Below are positions 4,611 through 10,339 of a stretch of DNA of 10,339 nt, one piece after another; positions within the stretch are counted from its first letter, which is position 1; each line of letters opens with the position of its first letter. Both the position numbers and the translations under genes were made by a program. The stretch covers positions 1 through 10,339 of the forward strand of contig JAITSM010000182.1 in the NCBI GenBank assembly GCA_031287815.1, in the 5' to 3' direction. The DNA comes from Prevotellaceae bacterium (GTDB taxonomy: Bacteria > Bacteroidota > Bacteroidia > Bacteroidales > UBA932). The notes under the pieces were generated by a model. It saw only the letters and a program-made list of their open reading frames with translations. It made no database searches and had not been told where the DNA came from.

Positions 4611-7019
4611 TCAGGAGGCTTTTTCGTCCAGCAAAGCAAATGCCAGCACTTCGGCAATGGTTTTTACATAATGGAATTTTAGCCCTTTAATGTAAATGTT
4701 TTTGATGGATTTTATATCCTTTTCGTTGTCCGCCGAGAGTACAATATCTTTGATGCCGGCGCGTTTGGCGGCTAATATTTTTTCTTTAATCCCGCCCACC
4801 GGCAACACTTTTCCGCGCAGGGTTATTTCGCCGGTCATGGCAATGCCTTTGCGCACCTTGCGGTTTGTAAACGCCGAAGCAATGGAAGTAATCATGGTAA
4901 TGCCCGCCGACGGCCCGTCCTTCGGAATAGCGCCTTCCGGCACATGGACATGGACGTTCCAGCCGTCAAACCGGTCGGCGTGGAGTTTTAGCAAATCGGC
5001 GTGCGCTTTGACGTATTGCAGGGCAAGCATGGCCGATTCTTTCATCACATCGCCCAGGTTGCCGGTGATCGTAAGCGTGCCTTTCCCTTTGCTCAGGCTG
5101 GTTTCTACAAACAGGATTTCTCCGCCGTTTTCCGTCCATGCCAGTCCTGTTACGACGCCGGAGAATTCGTTGCCTTGATATATTTCCTTTAAAAACTTTG
5201 GCGGGCCAAGTATTTCGGCCGCCATTCCGGCAGAAAGTTCCGGTTTTATTTTTTCGTCGAATGCCATTTTTTTGGCATACGAGCGGGCGATTTTTGCCAA
5301 TTGTTTATCCAGCGACCGCACGCCGGCTTCATGCGTGTAGCGGTCGATAATCAGCTCCATCACCTTGTCCGGAATGAGGATAGTGCCCGGCGGCAAACCG
5401 TGTGCGTTCAGTTGTTTTGTAAGCAAGTGCCGCCGCGCGATTTCTATTTTTTCTTCGACAAGGTAGCCGCTCATGTTAATCATCTCCATGCGGTCGCGCA
5501 GGGCGGGATGAATACGGTCGATGCTGTTGGCGGTGGTGATGAACAGGACTTTTGACAAGTCGTAGTCAAGTTCGAGGTAGTTATCGTGGAAGGCGTTGTT
5601 CTGCTCCGGGTCAAGCACCTCCAGCAATGCAGATGAAGGGTCGCCGCGAAAATCATTGCCTACTTTGTCGATTTCATCCAGCATGATTACCGGGTTGCCC
5701 GATTTGCATTTTTTTATGGTCTGGATAATTCGTCCGGGCATGGCGCCAATGTACGTTTTCCGATGTCCCCGTATTTCCGCTTCGTCGTGCAGCCCGCCCA
5801 GCGAGATGCGCCCGAACGAGCGTTCCAGCGCGCGCGCAATGGATTTCCCCAACGAAGTTTTCCCCACGCCGGGAGGGCCGAAAAAGCACAGGATGGGCGA
5901 CTTCAAATCGCCTTTCAGCTTAATCACCGCCAAATGTTCGATGATACGGTCTTTCACCTGCTCCAACCCGAAATGGTCTTCGTCCAGAATTTTTTGTGCG
6001 TTCTTCAAATCCAGGTTATCGGTGGTATATTCGTTCCAGGGCAGTTCTATTAACGTTTGCAGATAGTTGAACTGGATGCTGTAGTCCGCCATATTGGGAT
6101 TGGCGCGTTCCAGCTTCTGTATTTCTTTTTCGAAGGTATCGTTGGTTTCTTTCGGCCATTTTTTCGTTTTCGCTTTCTCGCGCAGTTCTTTCAGTTCGTC
6201 GTCCATTTTGCCGATGCCCAGCTCGTCTTTGATTGTTTTGAGCTGGTTGTGCAGGTAGTATTCGCGCTGTTGCTGGCTGATTTCCGTATGCACTTTTTGC
6301 TGGATGTCGTTACGTATTTTCAGCACTTCGATTTGTTTATTCAGCAGGGCCAGCAATTTGGTTGCGCGCTGCGATAGGTCGTCTTCTTCGAGCAGCAGTT
6401 GTTTGTCGAGCGCGTTTTCCAGTTCAAGGCTGGAGGCGATATAATGAATTAAAAAACTGTAGCTGTCCATATTTTTTATGACGTATTCCACTTCCTGCGA
6501 CAGGTAGGGCGACAGTTTAATAATGTATAAAGCCGCATCGCGAATAGAGCCGATAAGTGCGTCAAAGTTCTTGTCGGGAAGTTTCGGCGCAATGTTTTTG
6601 CGAATTTTTATTACGGCGACAAAGTACGGGTCGTTGGCCACAAAACGGATGATTTCAAAACGCCGAACGCCCTGCAAAATGACGGTAATAGCGCCGTCGG
6701 GCATTTCAATTATCTTTAAAATTTTTGCAATAGTCCCGACTTTTTGCAAGTCTTCTGTTTTCGGGTCGTCGATTTTGGCGTCTTTCTGTGTAATGACGCC
6801 CAGCATTTGGGCGCCGGCATGTATTTCGCGAATAAGCCGGATAGACTTTTCGCGGCTAACGGTAATAGGCATGACCATCCCGGGAAACAGTACGGCATTG
6901 CGCAAAGGCAGTAACGCCAACTGTTTCGGGAGGTCTTTATTCTTTACATTCGTTTCATCTTCCGGGTAAATGGGAATATAATCAATATCCTCGTTACCCC
7001 AACTGTTTACATAAAACAT
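4611..7019 (-). CDS. lon: ATP-dependent protease La (Lon)
   Basis: 802 residues, full length. Lon degrades misfolded and short-lived regulatory proteins in the cytosol. The N-terminal substrate-binding domain spans about 32-240 and begins LALLPLRNAVLFPGMVMP. A coiled-coil linker follows (about 240-310). The AAA+ domain has Walker A GPPGVGKTS (381-389), Walker B VIMLDEID (444-451), the arginine-rich GGLHDEAEIRGHRKTYIGA segment (408-426) and a sensor region FITTANS (493-499). The protease domain carries the Ser-Lys dyad: S704 in PKDGPSAG and K747 in VGGIKEKILAAKR, 43 residues apart as in E. coli (S679/K722). The 53-bp gap upstream holds a 7-bp repeat array rather than a clear promoter, so lon may depend on transcription from the outer-membrane protein gene. 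Confidence 0.98.
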   Translation of the reverse strand: MFYVNSWGNEDIDYIPIYPEDETNVKNKDLPKQLALLPLRNAVLFPGMVMPITVSREKSIRLIREIHAGAQMLGVITQKDAKIDDPKTEDLQKVGTIAKILKIIEMPDGAITVILQGVRRFEIIRFVANDPYFVAVIKIRKNIAPKLPDKNFDALIGSIRDAALYIIKLSPYLSQEVEYVIKNMDSYSFLIHYIASSLELENALDKQLLLEEDDLSQRATKLLALLNKQIEVLKIRNDIQQKVHTEISQQQREYYLHNQLKTIKDELGIGKMDDELKELREKAKTKKWPKETNDTFEKEIQKLERANPNMADYSIQFNYLQTLIELPWNEYTTDNLDLKNAQKILDEDHFGLEQVKDRIIEHLAVIKLKGDLKSPILCFFGPPGVGKTSLGKSIARALERSFGRISLGGLHDEAEIRGHRKTYIGAMPGRIIQTIKKCKSGNPVIMLDEIDKVGNDFRGDPSSALLEVLDPEQNNAFHDNYLELDYDLSKVLFITTANSIDRIHPALRDRMEMINMSGYLVEEKIEIARRHLLTKQLNAHGLPPGTILIPDKVMELIIDRYTHEAGVRSLDKQLAKIARSYAKKMAFDEKIKPELSAGMAAEILGPPKFLKEIYQGNEFSGVVTGLAWTENGGEILFVETSLSKGKGTLTITGNLGDVMKESAMLALQYVKAHADLLKLHADRFDGWNVHVHVPEGAIPKDGPSAGITMITSIASAFTNRKVRKGIAMTGEITLRGKVLPVGGIKEKILAAKRAGIKDIVLSADNEKDIKSIKNIYIKGLKFHYVKTIAEVLAFALLDEKAS

Positions 7020-7024
7020 ATTAT

Positions 7025-7072
7025 TTAGACATTATATATTAGACTTTAGACTTTAGACATTAGACGTTAGAC
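7025..7072. repeat. 7-bp tandem repeat TTAGACN between lon and the outer-membrane protein gene
   Basis: TTAGAC occurs six times in 48 bp. The last four copies (7046-7072) are spaced exactly 7 bp with a varying seventh base. The array fills nearly the whole gap between the stop codon of the upstream gene and the lon start. Confidence 0.8.
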
Positions 7073-8461
7073 TTAAAAGAAAGGCGTAATCAACGTAATA
7101 TATATGCCTCCTTCTTTCTTTTTATTTACCGAATAATCCACACGTATCACCATGTCGTAATAGGTTACCAAATCAAGCCCTGCGCCGCCGCTGTACAGGA
7201 AGGCGTTTTCAAACGTATTGCCGGCCGCTTTATAGTTGTTGTAAAGGTAGCCGAAGTCGGCAAAAACATTGGCATAAAGGGTAAAATGGATTTTATTGAA
7301 TTTCGATAAACCCGAGAGCCATTTAATTTCTACCACTTTTGTCGGCAGCAACAAAAAGCGCAGCGTGTTTTTCATCAGCGCAAAATAATGACCGTCCATG
7401 ACGTAGTCTTCATAACCGCGCAAATAGTTGTTTCCATACCCCAACGCCCTTTCCGCAAGGTAGGCTTGCGTATTGGAAAAGGCCATCTTCCCGTTCAGCG
7501 TGCCGGCATAAAACCAGCGGGCGGCAAGCGTTTTGTAAAAACCATATTCGGGATATACGGAAGCGGTGAGCAAACTGCCGTCGAGCGCCGCATCCGCCGC
7601 GCCGGTAATTTTAAAGAAAGCGCCTTCCAGCGGATAGGAATACACATCGCGGCGGTCGTTGGTATAGGAATACGTAACGGTTATATTGTTGCGGCGGGTA
7701 TGGGCGCCGCCCCAATAATAAGGGTTGAGCGTGATAAGCGTATCATGGATTCCGGTATGCCGGAAAGCGATGCTTGCCGTGTGCCGTTCGTGGATTCCCG
7801 GCCGGTATAAATAGTTAATATCCGCCGAATAGCGTTGCCTGATGGGATGATCGCTAATGGTGACATACAGGGGTTCGTTATTTTCGGTTTGATAGGCTTC
7901 ATTGTGCACCATATTGTAGGCTGCGGAAAATCCGAATAAATGGCGTTTGGCGCGGTCAAGGGCAATGTCGGAATAGGAAAGCGACACGCCTTTTTGATAG
8001 CCGATGCGGCCGGTGATATGTAACTTCTCATTCAGCCCCCGCATGTTTTGAATATCCACTCCCGCGCCCACCGAAAACCGCGACCAGTCGGGGTTGCGGA
8101 TCCAGGTACTGATATTCCGGTCTTCAAACACCAGGTCCACCACCGGCCAGATATACCACCGTTCCTCTACCCTGATAGTAACGTTCACAGCCGTATGATT
8201 GGAAACCGTATCCGCCGTAACGTATACGTAGTTGAATAAGGAAGTATTGATAATATTATTCCGGGATTCGTCCAGCAGGGTTTGCAATGCCGGGAGGGCG
8301 ACCGTATCGCCTTTGGAAAAGACAAGTTCCCGCAAAATCACTGCCGCGCGCGACTGTTTATTCCCGGTAATGGAAACATCATTGATTACCACGTTTTGTG
8401 CCATTGCCGATTCACTTAACAGTCCCATAAGCAAAAAAATATGATAATACCGTAACTTCAT
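7073..8461 (-). CDS. Outer-membrane beta-barrel protein with one POTRA domain (BamA/TamA-like)
   Basis: 462 residues from the chosen start MKLRYYHIF. An earlier in-frame start would add 51 residues that translate the composite repeat and were rejected. A signal peptide is clear (hydrophobic 8-17, cleavage likely after AMA at 21). Residues about 23-102 look like a single POTRA domain (VINDVSITGNKQSRAAVILREL, then VTIRVEERWYI; the first stretch spans 25-46). The rest is rich in alternating aromatic/polar strands typical of a 16-strand barrel. It contains LRGYE (347-351), corresponding to the Omp85 (V/I)RGF/Y motif, and ends in Phe-Phe, as expected for BAM recognition. It probably acts in outer-membrane insertion or transport, but one POTRA is fewer than BamA has, so it is not BamA itself. 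It is first in the cluster with lon, ung and coaD. Confidence 0.85.
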   Translation of the reverse strand: MKLRYYHIFLLMGLLSESAMAQNVVINDVSITGNKQSRAAVILRELVFSKGDTVALPALQTLLDESRNNIINTSLFNYVYVTADTVSNHTAVNVTIRVEERWYIWPVVDLVFEDRNISTWIRNPDWSRFSVGAGVDIQNMRGLNEKLHITGRIGYQKGVSLSYSDIALDRAKRHLFGFSAAYNMVHNEAYQTENNEPLYVTISDHPIRQRYSADINYLYRPGIHERHTASIAFRHTGIHDTLITLNPYYWGGAHTRRNNITVTYSYTNDRRDVYSYPLEGAFFKITGAADAALDGSLLTASVYPEYGFYKTLAARWFYAGTLNGKMAFSNTQAYLAERALGYGNNYLRGYEDYVMDGHYFALMKNTLRFLLLPTKVVEIKWLSGLSKFNKIHFTLYANVFADFGYLYNNYKAAGNTFENAFLYSGGAGLDLVTYYDMVIRVDYSVNKKKEGGIYITLITPFF

Positions 8462-8507
8462 AAAGGGGCGTAAAGGTATAAAAAAATTATGAATTATGAA
8501 GTATGAG

Positions 8508-8575
8508 GGAGGAATGCCTCCGGGCTTAATCAATGGAGAATGGAGAATGGAGAATGGAGAATGGGCTGGCGCCAA
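8508..8575. repeat. Composite intergenic repeat, copy 2
   Basis: A GGAGG-AATG-CCTCC hairpin (8508-8521) runs into TCCGGGCTTAATCAATGG, which is close to 590-607 of copy 1. Then come four AATGGAG units of 7 bp (8532-8559) and CTGGCGCCA (8566-8574). Immediately after lies the AAACCACCTTAC block of the leader-RNA module. The segment explains the spurious N-terminal extension of the outer-membrane protein frame. Confidence 0.7.
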
Positions 8576-8608
8576 AACCACCTTACGGAAAAATCTTTTC
8601 AAAAATAG

Positions 8609-8638
8609 TTGCAATTTAAAAAAATGTAATTATATTTG
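8609..8638 (+). promoter_or_regulatory. Bacteroidetes-type promoter of right leader RNA
   Basis: TTG (8609-8611) and TATATTTG (8631-8638) are separated by 19 bp, matching the phylum's -33/-7 consensus. The surrounding AAAAATAGTTGCAA and TATATTTGCAGCG are identical to the left copy read on the minus strand (335-293). Transcription should begin near 8645. Confidence 0.75.
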
Positions 8639-8651
8639 CAGCGGCTATACT

Positions 8652-8663
8652 TGCTCTTTGACA
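8652..8663 (+). promoter_or_regulatory. boxA-like antitermination motif, right copy
   Basis: TGCTCTTTGACA differs at one base from the E. coli boxA TGCTCTTTAACA and lies about 8 nt into the predicted transcript. boxA recruits NusB/NusE for processive antitermination in rRNA leaders and some other long transcripts. A boxA ahead of a terminator-like hairpin fits controlled read-through. Confidence 0.55.
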
Positions 8664-8763
8664 TTTTGAAAATGATATAAAAAATATATCGCTTTAACTT
8701 TTATTCATAATTTGAAACTACGAAATTTCTACCCAGCTCGAATATAAGTAAAGCGACTGCACC

Positions 8764-8859
8764 AAGAGTGAGTGTGGGTCGTTATACTTATTGGCTGGGG
8801 GGTTTTCGTAGACCTCAAATTATAGTAGGTATAACACCCATTCTCACTTTTTGTTTTTT
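8764..8859 (+). terminator. Alternative terminator-like hairpin of right leader RNA
   Basis: Positions 8767-8790 are complementary to 8826-8848 with one bulge, one U-U mismatch and two G-U pairs, extendable by AAG (8764-8766) with TTT. The loop is 35 nt. TTTTTGTTTTTT (8848-8859) follows, a good intrinsic-terminator tail. The 5' strand is shared with the upstream long hairpin, so only one of the two can form. Confidence 0.55.
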
Positions 8860-8954
8860 AGTGGAATTGAGAAAAAATCACCATAAAAGTTGAAGAAATA
8901 AATGGCAGAAAAAGTTTGGTAAAACTTTCTGCAATGATTGGCAGTGAACAAAAA

Positions 8955-9018
8955 TTCGCAGCGAGGGGTTGTTTATATTAAAAAGTTTGTGTTTGAAAAC
9001 AACCCCAACGGCTGCGAA
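8955..9018 (+). promoter_or_regulatory. Large hairpin just upstream of the FISUMP-like start codon
   Basis: TTCGCAGC (8955-8962) pairs with GCTGCGAA (9011-9018), and GGGGTTGTTT (8965-8974) pairs with AAACAACCCC (8997-9006). That makes 18 base pairs with a short internal loop and a 22-nt AT-rich terminal loop. The following sequence is A-rich, not T-rich, so it is not a terminator. It ends 30 nt before the ATG and could affect message stability or ribosome access. The 5' arm has a counterpart at 43-25 on the minus strand of the left copy. Confidence 0.7.
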
Positions 9019-9048
9019 AAATAATATTAACTTTTAAAAAACATTTTT

Positions 9049-10014
9049 ATGAAAACAAAACTTTTCTTTTTTGCAATGTTTATAACCGTTGCAGCAGGCG
9101 CACAGGTAACAAACGTCGAGCCGCTCAGCGCAAATTATACGGACAAAACAGTGTCTTTCCGCGTGTGGTGGAATGCCGGCTCGCGAGATGCTACGCACCT
9201 TTCCAAAGTATGGGTATGGGTAGATTATATCACGGTAAACAGTAATAACACCACTTCAGGTAATTCGTGGACACGCGCCCTTATCTCCGGCACGCCTACC
9301 GCCTCCGTAGGAACGGTTGCGCGGGAAAGCGGTAATGATAAAGGTTTTTGGCTGACCGGGAACGCTTCTACCCAATACAGCGCAACCGTAACCGTCAAAT
9401 TAAACATTACCGCAAGCAAATTCAATTGGTGCGCTTATGTTTCCGACTATCCGCCAAATGCCGCTTCGCTAAGCGGTAGCGTCTACACGTTAAAAGGCAC
9501 ACAACCGTTTGTAGTCAATAGCGGTACAATAAGCGGCAATACATTTACCGGAACAATCCTTTCGCTAACCGACGCTACCGGTTGTCCGGGTGGTATCGGG
9601 CGGGATGTGCCTCATAATAGCGGAACATGCCTGCCACATTTAACAGCTGCCGGCAGTAACTGCCGGGATTTGGTTGCTGATGATGCTTCCACCTTTACCG
9701 GCTGTGGTATTGAAATAAAAAGCTCCAATCAAGGTACACTGACATCCTATGGAGGTGAAAATTATCTGTGCCCCGCTGGCTGGCGTTACCCAAATGATGA
9801 AGAAGGTTTGTGTATGTGCACTAACATAAATAAATTAGGATTTGTAGATGATGGTCCATATAGGCATGAATTTATTCTTGCAAGTAGCACACTCAGTTAT
9901 CCAAGATTTGTAAGTTATGCTCCGAGTTGTTACCCATATGCCAGAACAGACCAGACATGGGCGTCGTTTCGAGGAGAGAACGGTCATATAAAAGTAAGAT
10001 GCGTTAGAAACTAA
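9049..10014 (+). CDS. Secreted cysteine-rich protein with C-terminal FISUMP-like domain
   Basis: 321 residues. A signal peptide is clear (hydrophobic 5-17, cleavage likely after AGA at 18). Residues about 20-120 form a beta-rich, Trp-rich domain (SFRVWWNAGSRDATHLSKVWVWVDYITV, spanning 36-63 in two parts), of a kind that opens many Bacteroidetes surface proteins. YTLKGTQPFVVN (146-157) and LTDATGCPGGIG (173-184) are linker sequence. The C-terminal part, from CPAGWRYPNDEE (241-252) to VRCVRN (316-321), resembles the Fibrobacter succinogenes major paralogous (FISUMP) domain, though shorter than usual. Ten cysteines occur from residue 128 on, suggesting disulphides outside the cytoplasm. Function is unknown; a cell-surface or secreted role is inferred. 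GC content falls from roughly 50-55% to about 37% at base 9781, right after CPAGW. No Shine-Dalgarno is present; A-rich sequence precedes the ATG. Confidence 0.8.
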   Translation: MKTKLFFFAMFITVAAGAQVTNVEPLSANYTDKTVSFRVWWNAGSRDATHLSKVWVWVDYITVNSNNTTSGNSWTRALISGTPTASVGTVARESGNDKGFWLTGNASTQYSATVTVKLNITASKFNWCAYVSDYPPNAASLSGSVYTLKGTQPFVVNSGTISGNTFTGTILSLTDATGCPGGIGRDVPHNSGTCLPHLTAAGSNCRDLVADDASTFTGCGIEIKSSNQGTLTSYGGENYLCPAGWRYPNDEEGLCMCTNINKLGFVDDGPYRHEFILASSTLSYPRFVSYAPSCYPYARTDQTWASFRGENGHIKVRCVRN

Positions 10015-10046
10015 ATAAAATCACATAAAAAGTATATCGGCTTACT

Positions 10047-10126
10047 TGCGTAACGCTACGCAGATCTCCAACGAGGGTTCGGGGAGACTTCCGGTACCTA
10101 CTGGAACCCTCCCCCGAAGGGCTTCG
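10047..10126. other. Overlapping hairpins downstream of the FISUMP-like gene
   Basis: TGCGTA-ACGC-TACGCA forms a tight hairpin (10047-10062). GAGGGTTC (10073-10080) is perfectly complementary to GAACCCTC (10104-10111). An alternative stem pairs TTCGGGGAG (10078-10086) with CTCCCCCGAA (10109-10118) with one bulged C; the two stems cannot coexist. No T-run follows, so this is not a standard intrinsic terminator. Confidence 0.5.
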
Positions 10127-10198
10127 TCCAGAATGGAGAATTAGCTGGCGCCAGCCAACTCACAACTCACGACTCATGACTCACGACTAAAACAAGAG
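10113..10198. repeat. Composite intergenic repeat, copy 3, with ACTCACx tail
   Basis: CCCGAAGGGCTTCG, then CCAGAATGGAGAATTAG, then the palindrome CTGGCGCCAG (10145-10154) repeat the order seen in copies 1 and 2. The tail ACTCACAACTCACGACTCATG (split units of 7-8 bp, 10158-10190) matches the repeat in front of yigZ at 1280-1323. Confidence 0.65.
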
Positions 10199-10219
10199 CA
10201 GTTTATGCCGCCGTAGGGC

Positions 10220-10339
10220 AAAATGCGGCACGCCCCCATCGAAATGCGGCACGCCCCAATTGAAATGCGGCACGCCCCAATTGAAATGCGGCACGCCCCA
10301 ATTGAAATGCGGCACGCCCCAATTGAAATGCGGCACGCC
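10220..10339. repeat. 21-bp tandem repeat running off the window
   Basis: Units beginning GAAATGCGG and ending CCCCAATT recur every 21 bp at 10241, 10262, 10283, 10304 and 10325 (the last cut by the window end), with a variant first copy at 10220. Copies are nearly identical. The period is a multiple of three, so frames stay open on both strands: EMRHAPI on plus, and GVPHFNW on minus ending in a stop near 10190. I cannot tell whether either is translated. Confidence 0.85.

Larger units (their letters stand above)
8645..9048 (+). ncRNA. Structured leader RNA, right copy (5' UTR of the FISUMP-like gene)
   Basis: About 400 nt without a credible gene. In order: a boxA-like motif (8652-8663); an outer stem AATTTGA/TCAAATT (8709-8715 with 8815-8821) continuing as CTACGAAA/TTTCGTAG (8718-8725 with 8804-8811); CCCAGC/GCTGGG (8732-8737 with 8794-8799); and a 14-position stem 8744-8757 with 8778-8791 having one mismatch and one G-U. 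The strand 8767-8790 can instead pair with 8826-8848, followed by a T-rich tract. Two more hairpins follow: GCAGAAA/TTTCTGC (8904-8910 with 8925-8931) and a large stem at 8955-9018. A long hairpin between promoter and terminator recalls 6S and Bacteroidales-1 candidate RNAs, but I cannot confirm a match. The order of elements is the same as in the left copy at 291-1. Confidence 0.65.

Noticed and set aside
8462..8614. 51-residue N-terminal extension of the outer-membrane protein
   Set aside because: It translates the composite repeat and precedes a normal signal peptide, which must be N-terminal. The ATG at 8461 was used.
8902..8922. Six-codon upstream reading frame MAEKVW in the right leader
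   Set aside because: It is very short, overlaps a hairpin, and has no counterpart in the left copy.
9780..10014. Variable region of a diversity-generating retroelement
   Set aside because: The C-terminal lectin-like ending and cassette-like composition are suggestive, but no reverse transcriptase, template repeat or accessory gene is visible in the window.
10073..10118. Intrinsic terminator of the FISUMP-like gene
   Set aside because: Stems are present but no T-run follows either of the two alternative folds.
10220..10339. CRISPR array
   Set aside because: The 21-bp units abut directly with no unique spacers, so it is a plain tandem repeat.

Overview
The window looks like a chromosomal segment of a Bacteroidetes genome, most likely order Bacteroidales. 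The evidence is a DUF4293 membrane protein (a family largely confined to that phylum), promoters of the TTG-19 bp-TAnnTTTG type, start codons without Shine-Dalgarno sequences, a fused-operon pyrB-pyrI pair of Bacteroides type, and a secreted protein with a C-terminal FISUMP-like domain. The species cannot be named from the sequence alone.

Layout. Positions 1-360 hold a structured, leftward-transcribed leader RNA with its promoter; no gene for it lies inside the window. Positions 360-788 hold a dense cluster of palindromes and short repeats. Four rightward genes follow: a DUF4293 protein (789-1178), a YigZ/IMPACT protein (1324-1938), pyrB (1910-2818) and pyrI (2831-3307). After a 90-bp convergent junction with two copies of the palindrome CTGGCGCCAG come four leftward genes, transcribed in the order Omp85-like outer-membrane protein (8461-7073), lon (7019-4611), ung (4584-3916) and coaD (3871-3398), probably as one operon. 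Positions 8462-9048 contain another composite repeat and a second, rightward structured leader RNA. That leader runs into a secreted FISUMP-like protein (9049-10014). The right end (10015-10339) has more hairpins, a third composite repeat and a 21-bp tandem array that runs off the window.

The housekeeping block is ordinary: pyrimidine synthesis, CoA synthesis, uracil repair, Lon proteolysis and an outer-membrane protein. The unusual part is the pair of leader RNAs. They diverge in most of their sequence but share, in the same order: an AAACCACCTTAC upstream block, an identically spaced promoter ending in TATATTTGCAGCG, a boxA-like NusB/NusE motif, a long irregular hairpin whose 3' strand can instead pair with a downstream segment followed by a T-rich tract, a small hairpin, and a GCAGC...GGTTGTTT stem. 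In the left copy the three mismatches between the two alternative partners are all G-U wobbles. This suggests a family of two-state RNAs, either attenuator-like leaders of surface-protein genes or 6S/Bacteroidales-1-like RNAs, with two paralogues facing outward from the housekeeping block.

A second theme is a set of modular intergenic repeats: palindrome CTGGCGCCAG, (AATGGAG)n, a CCGGGCTT hairpin, and several unrelated 7-21 bp tandem arrays. They occupy most gaps longer than about 50 bp and no coding sequence.
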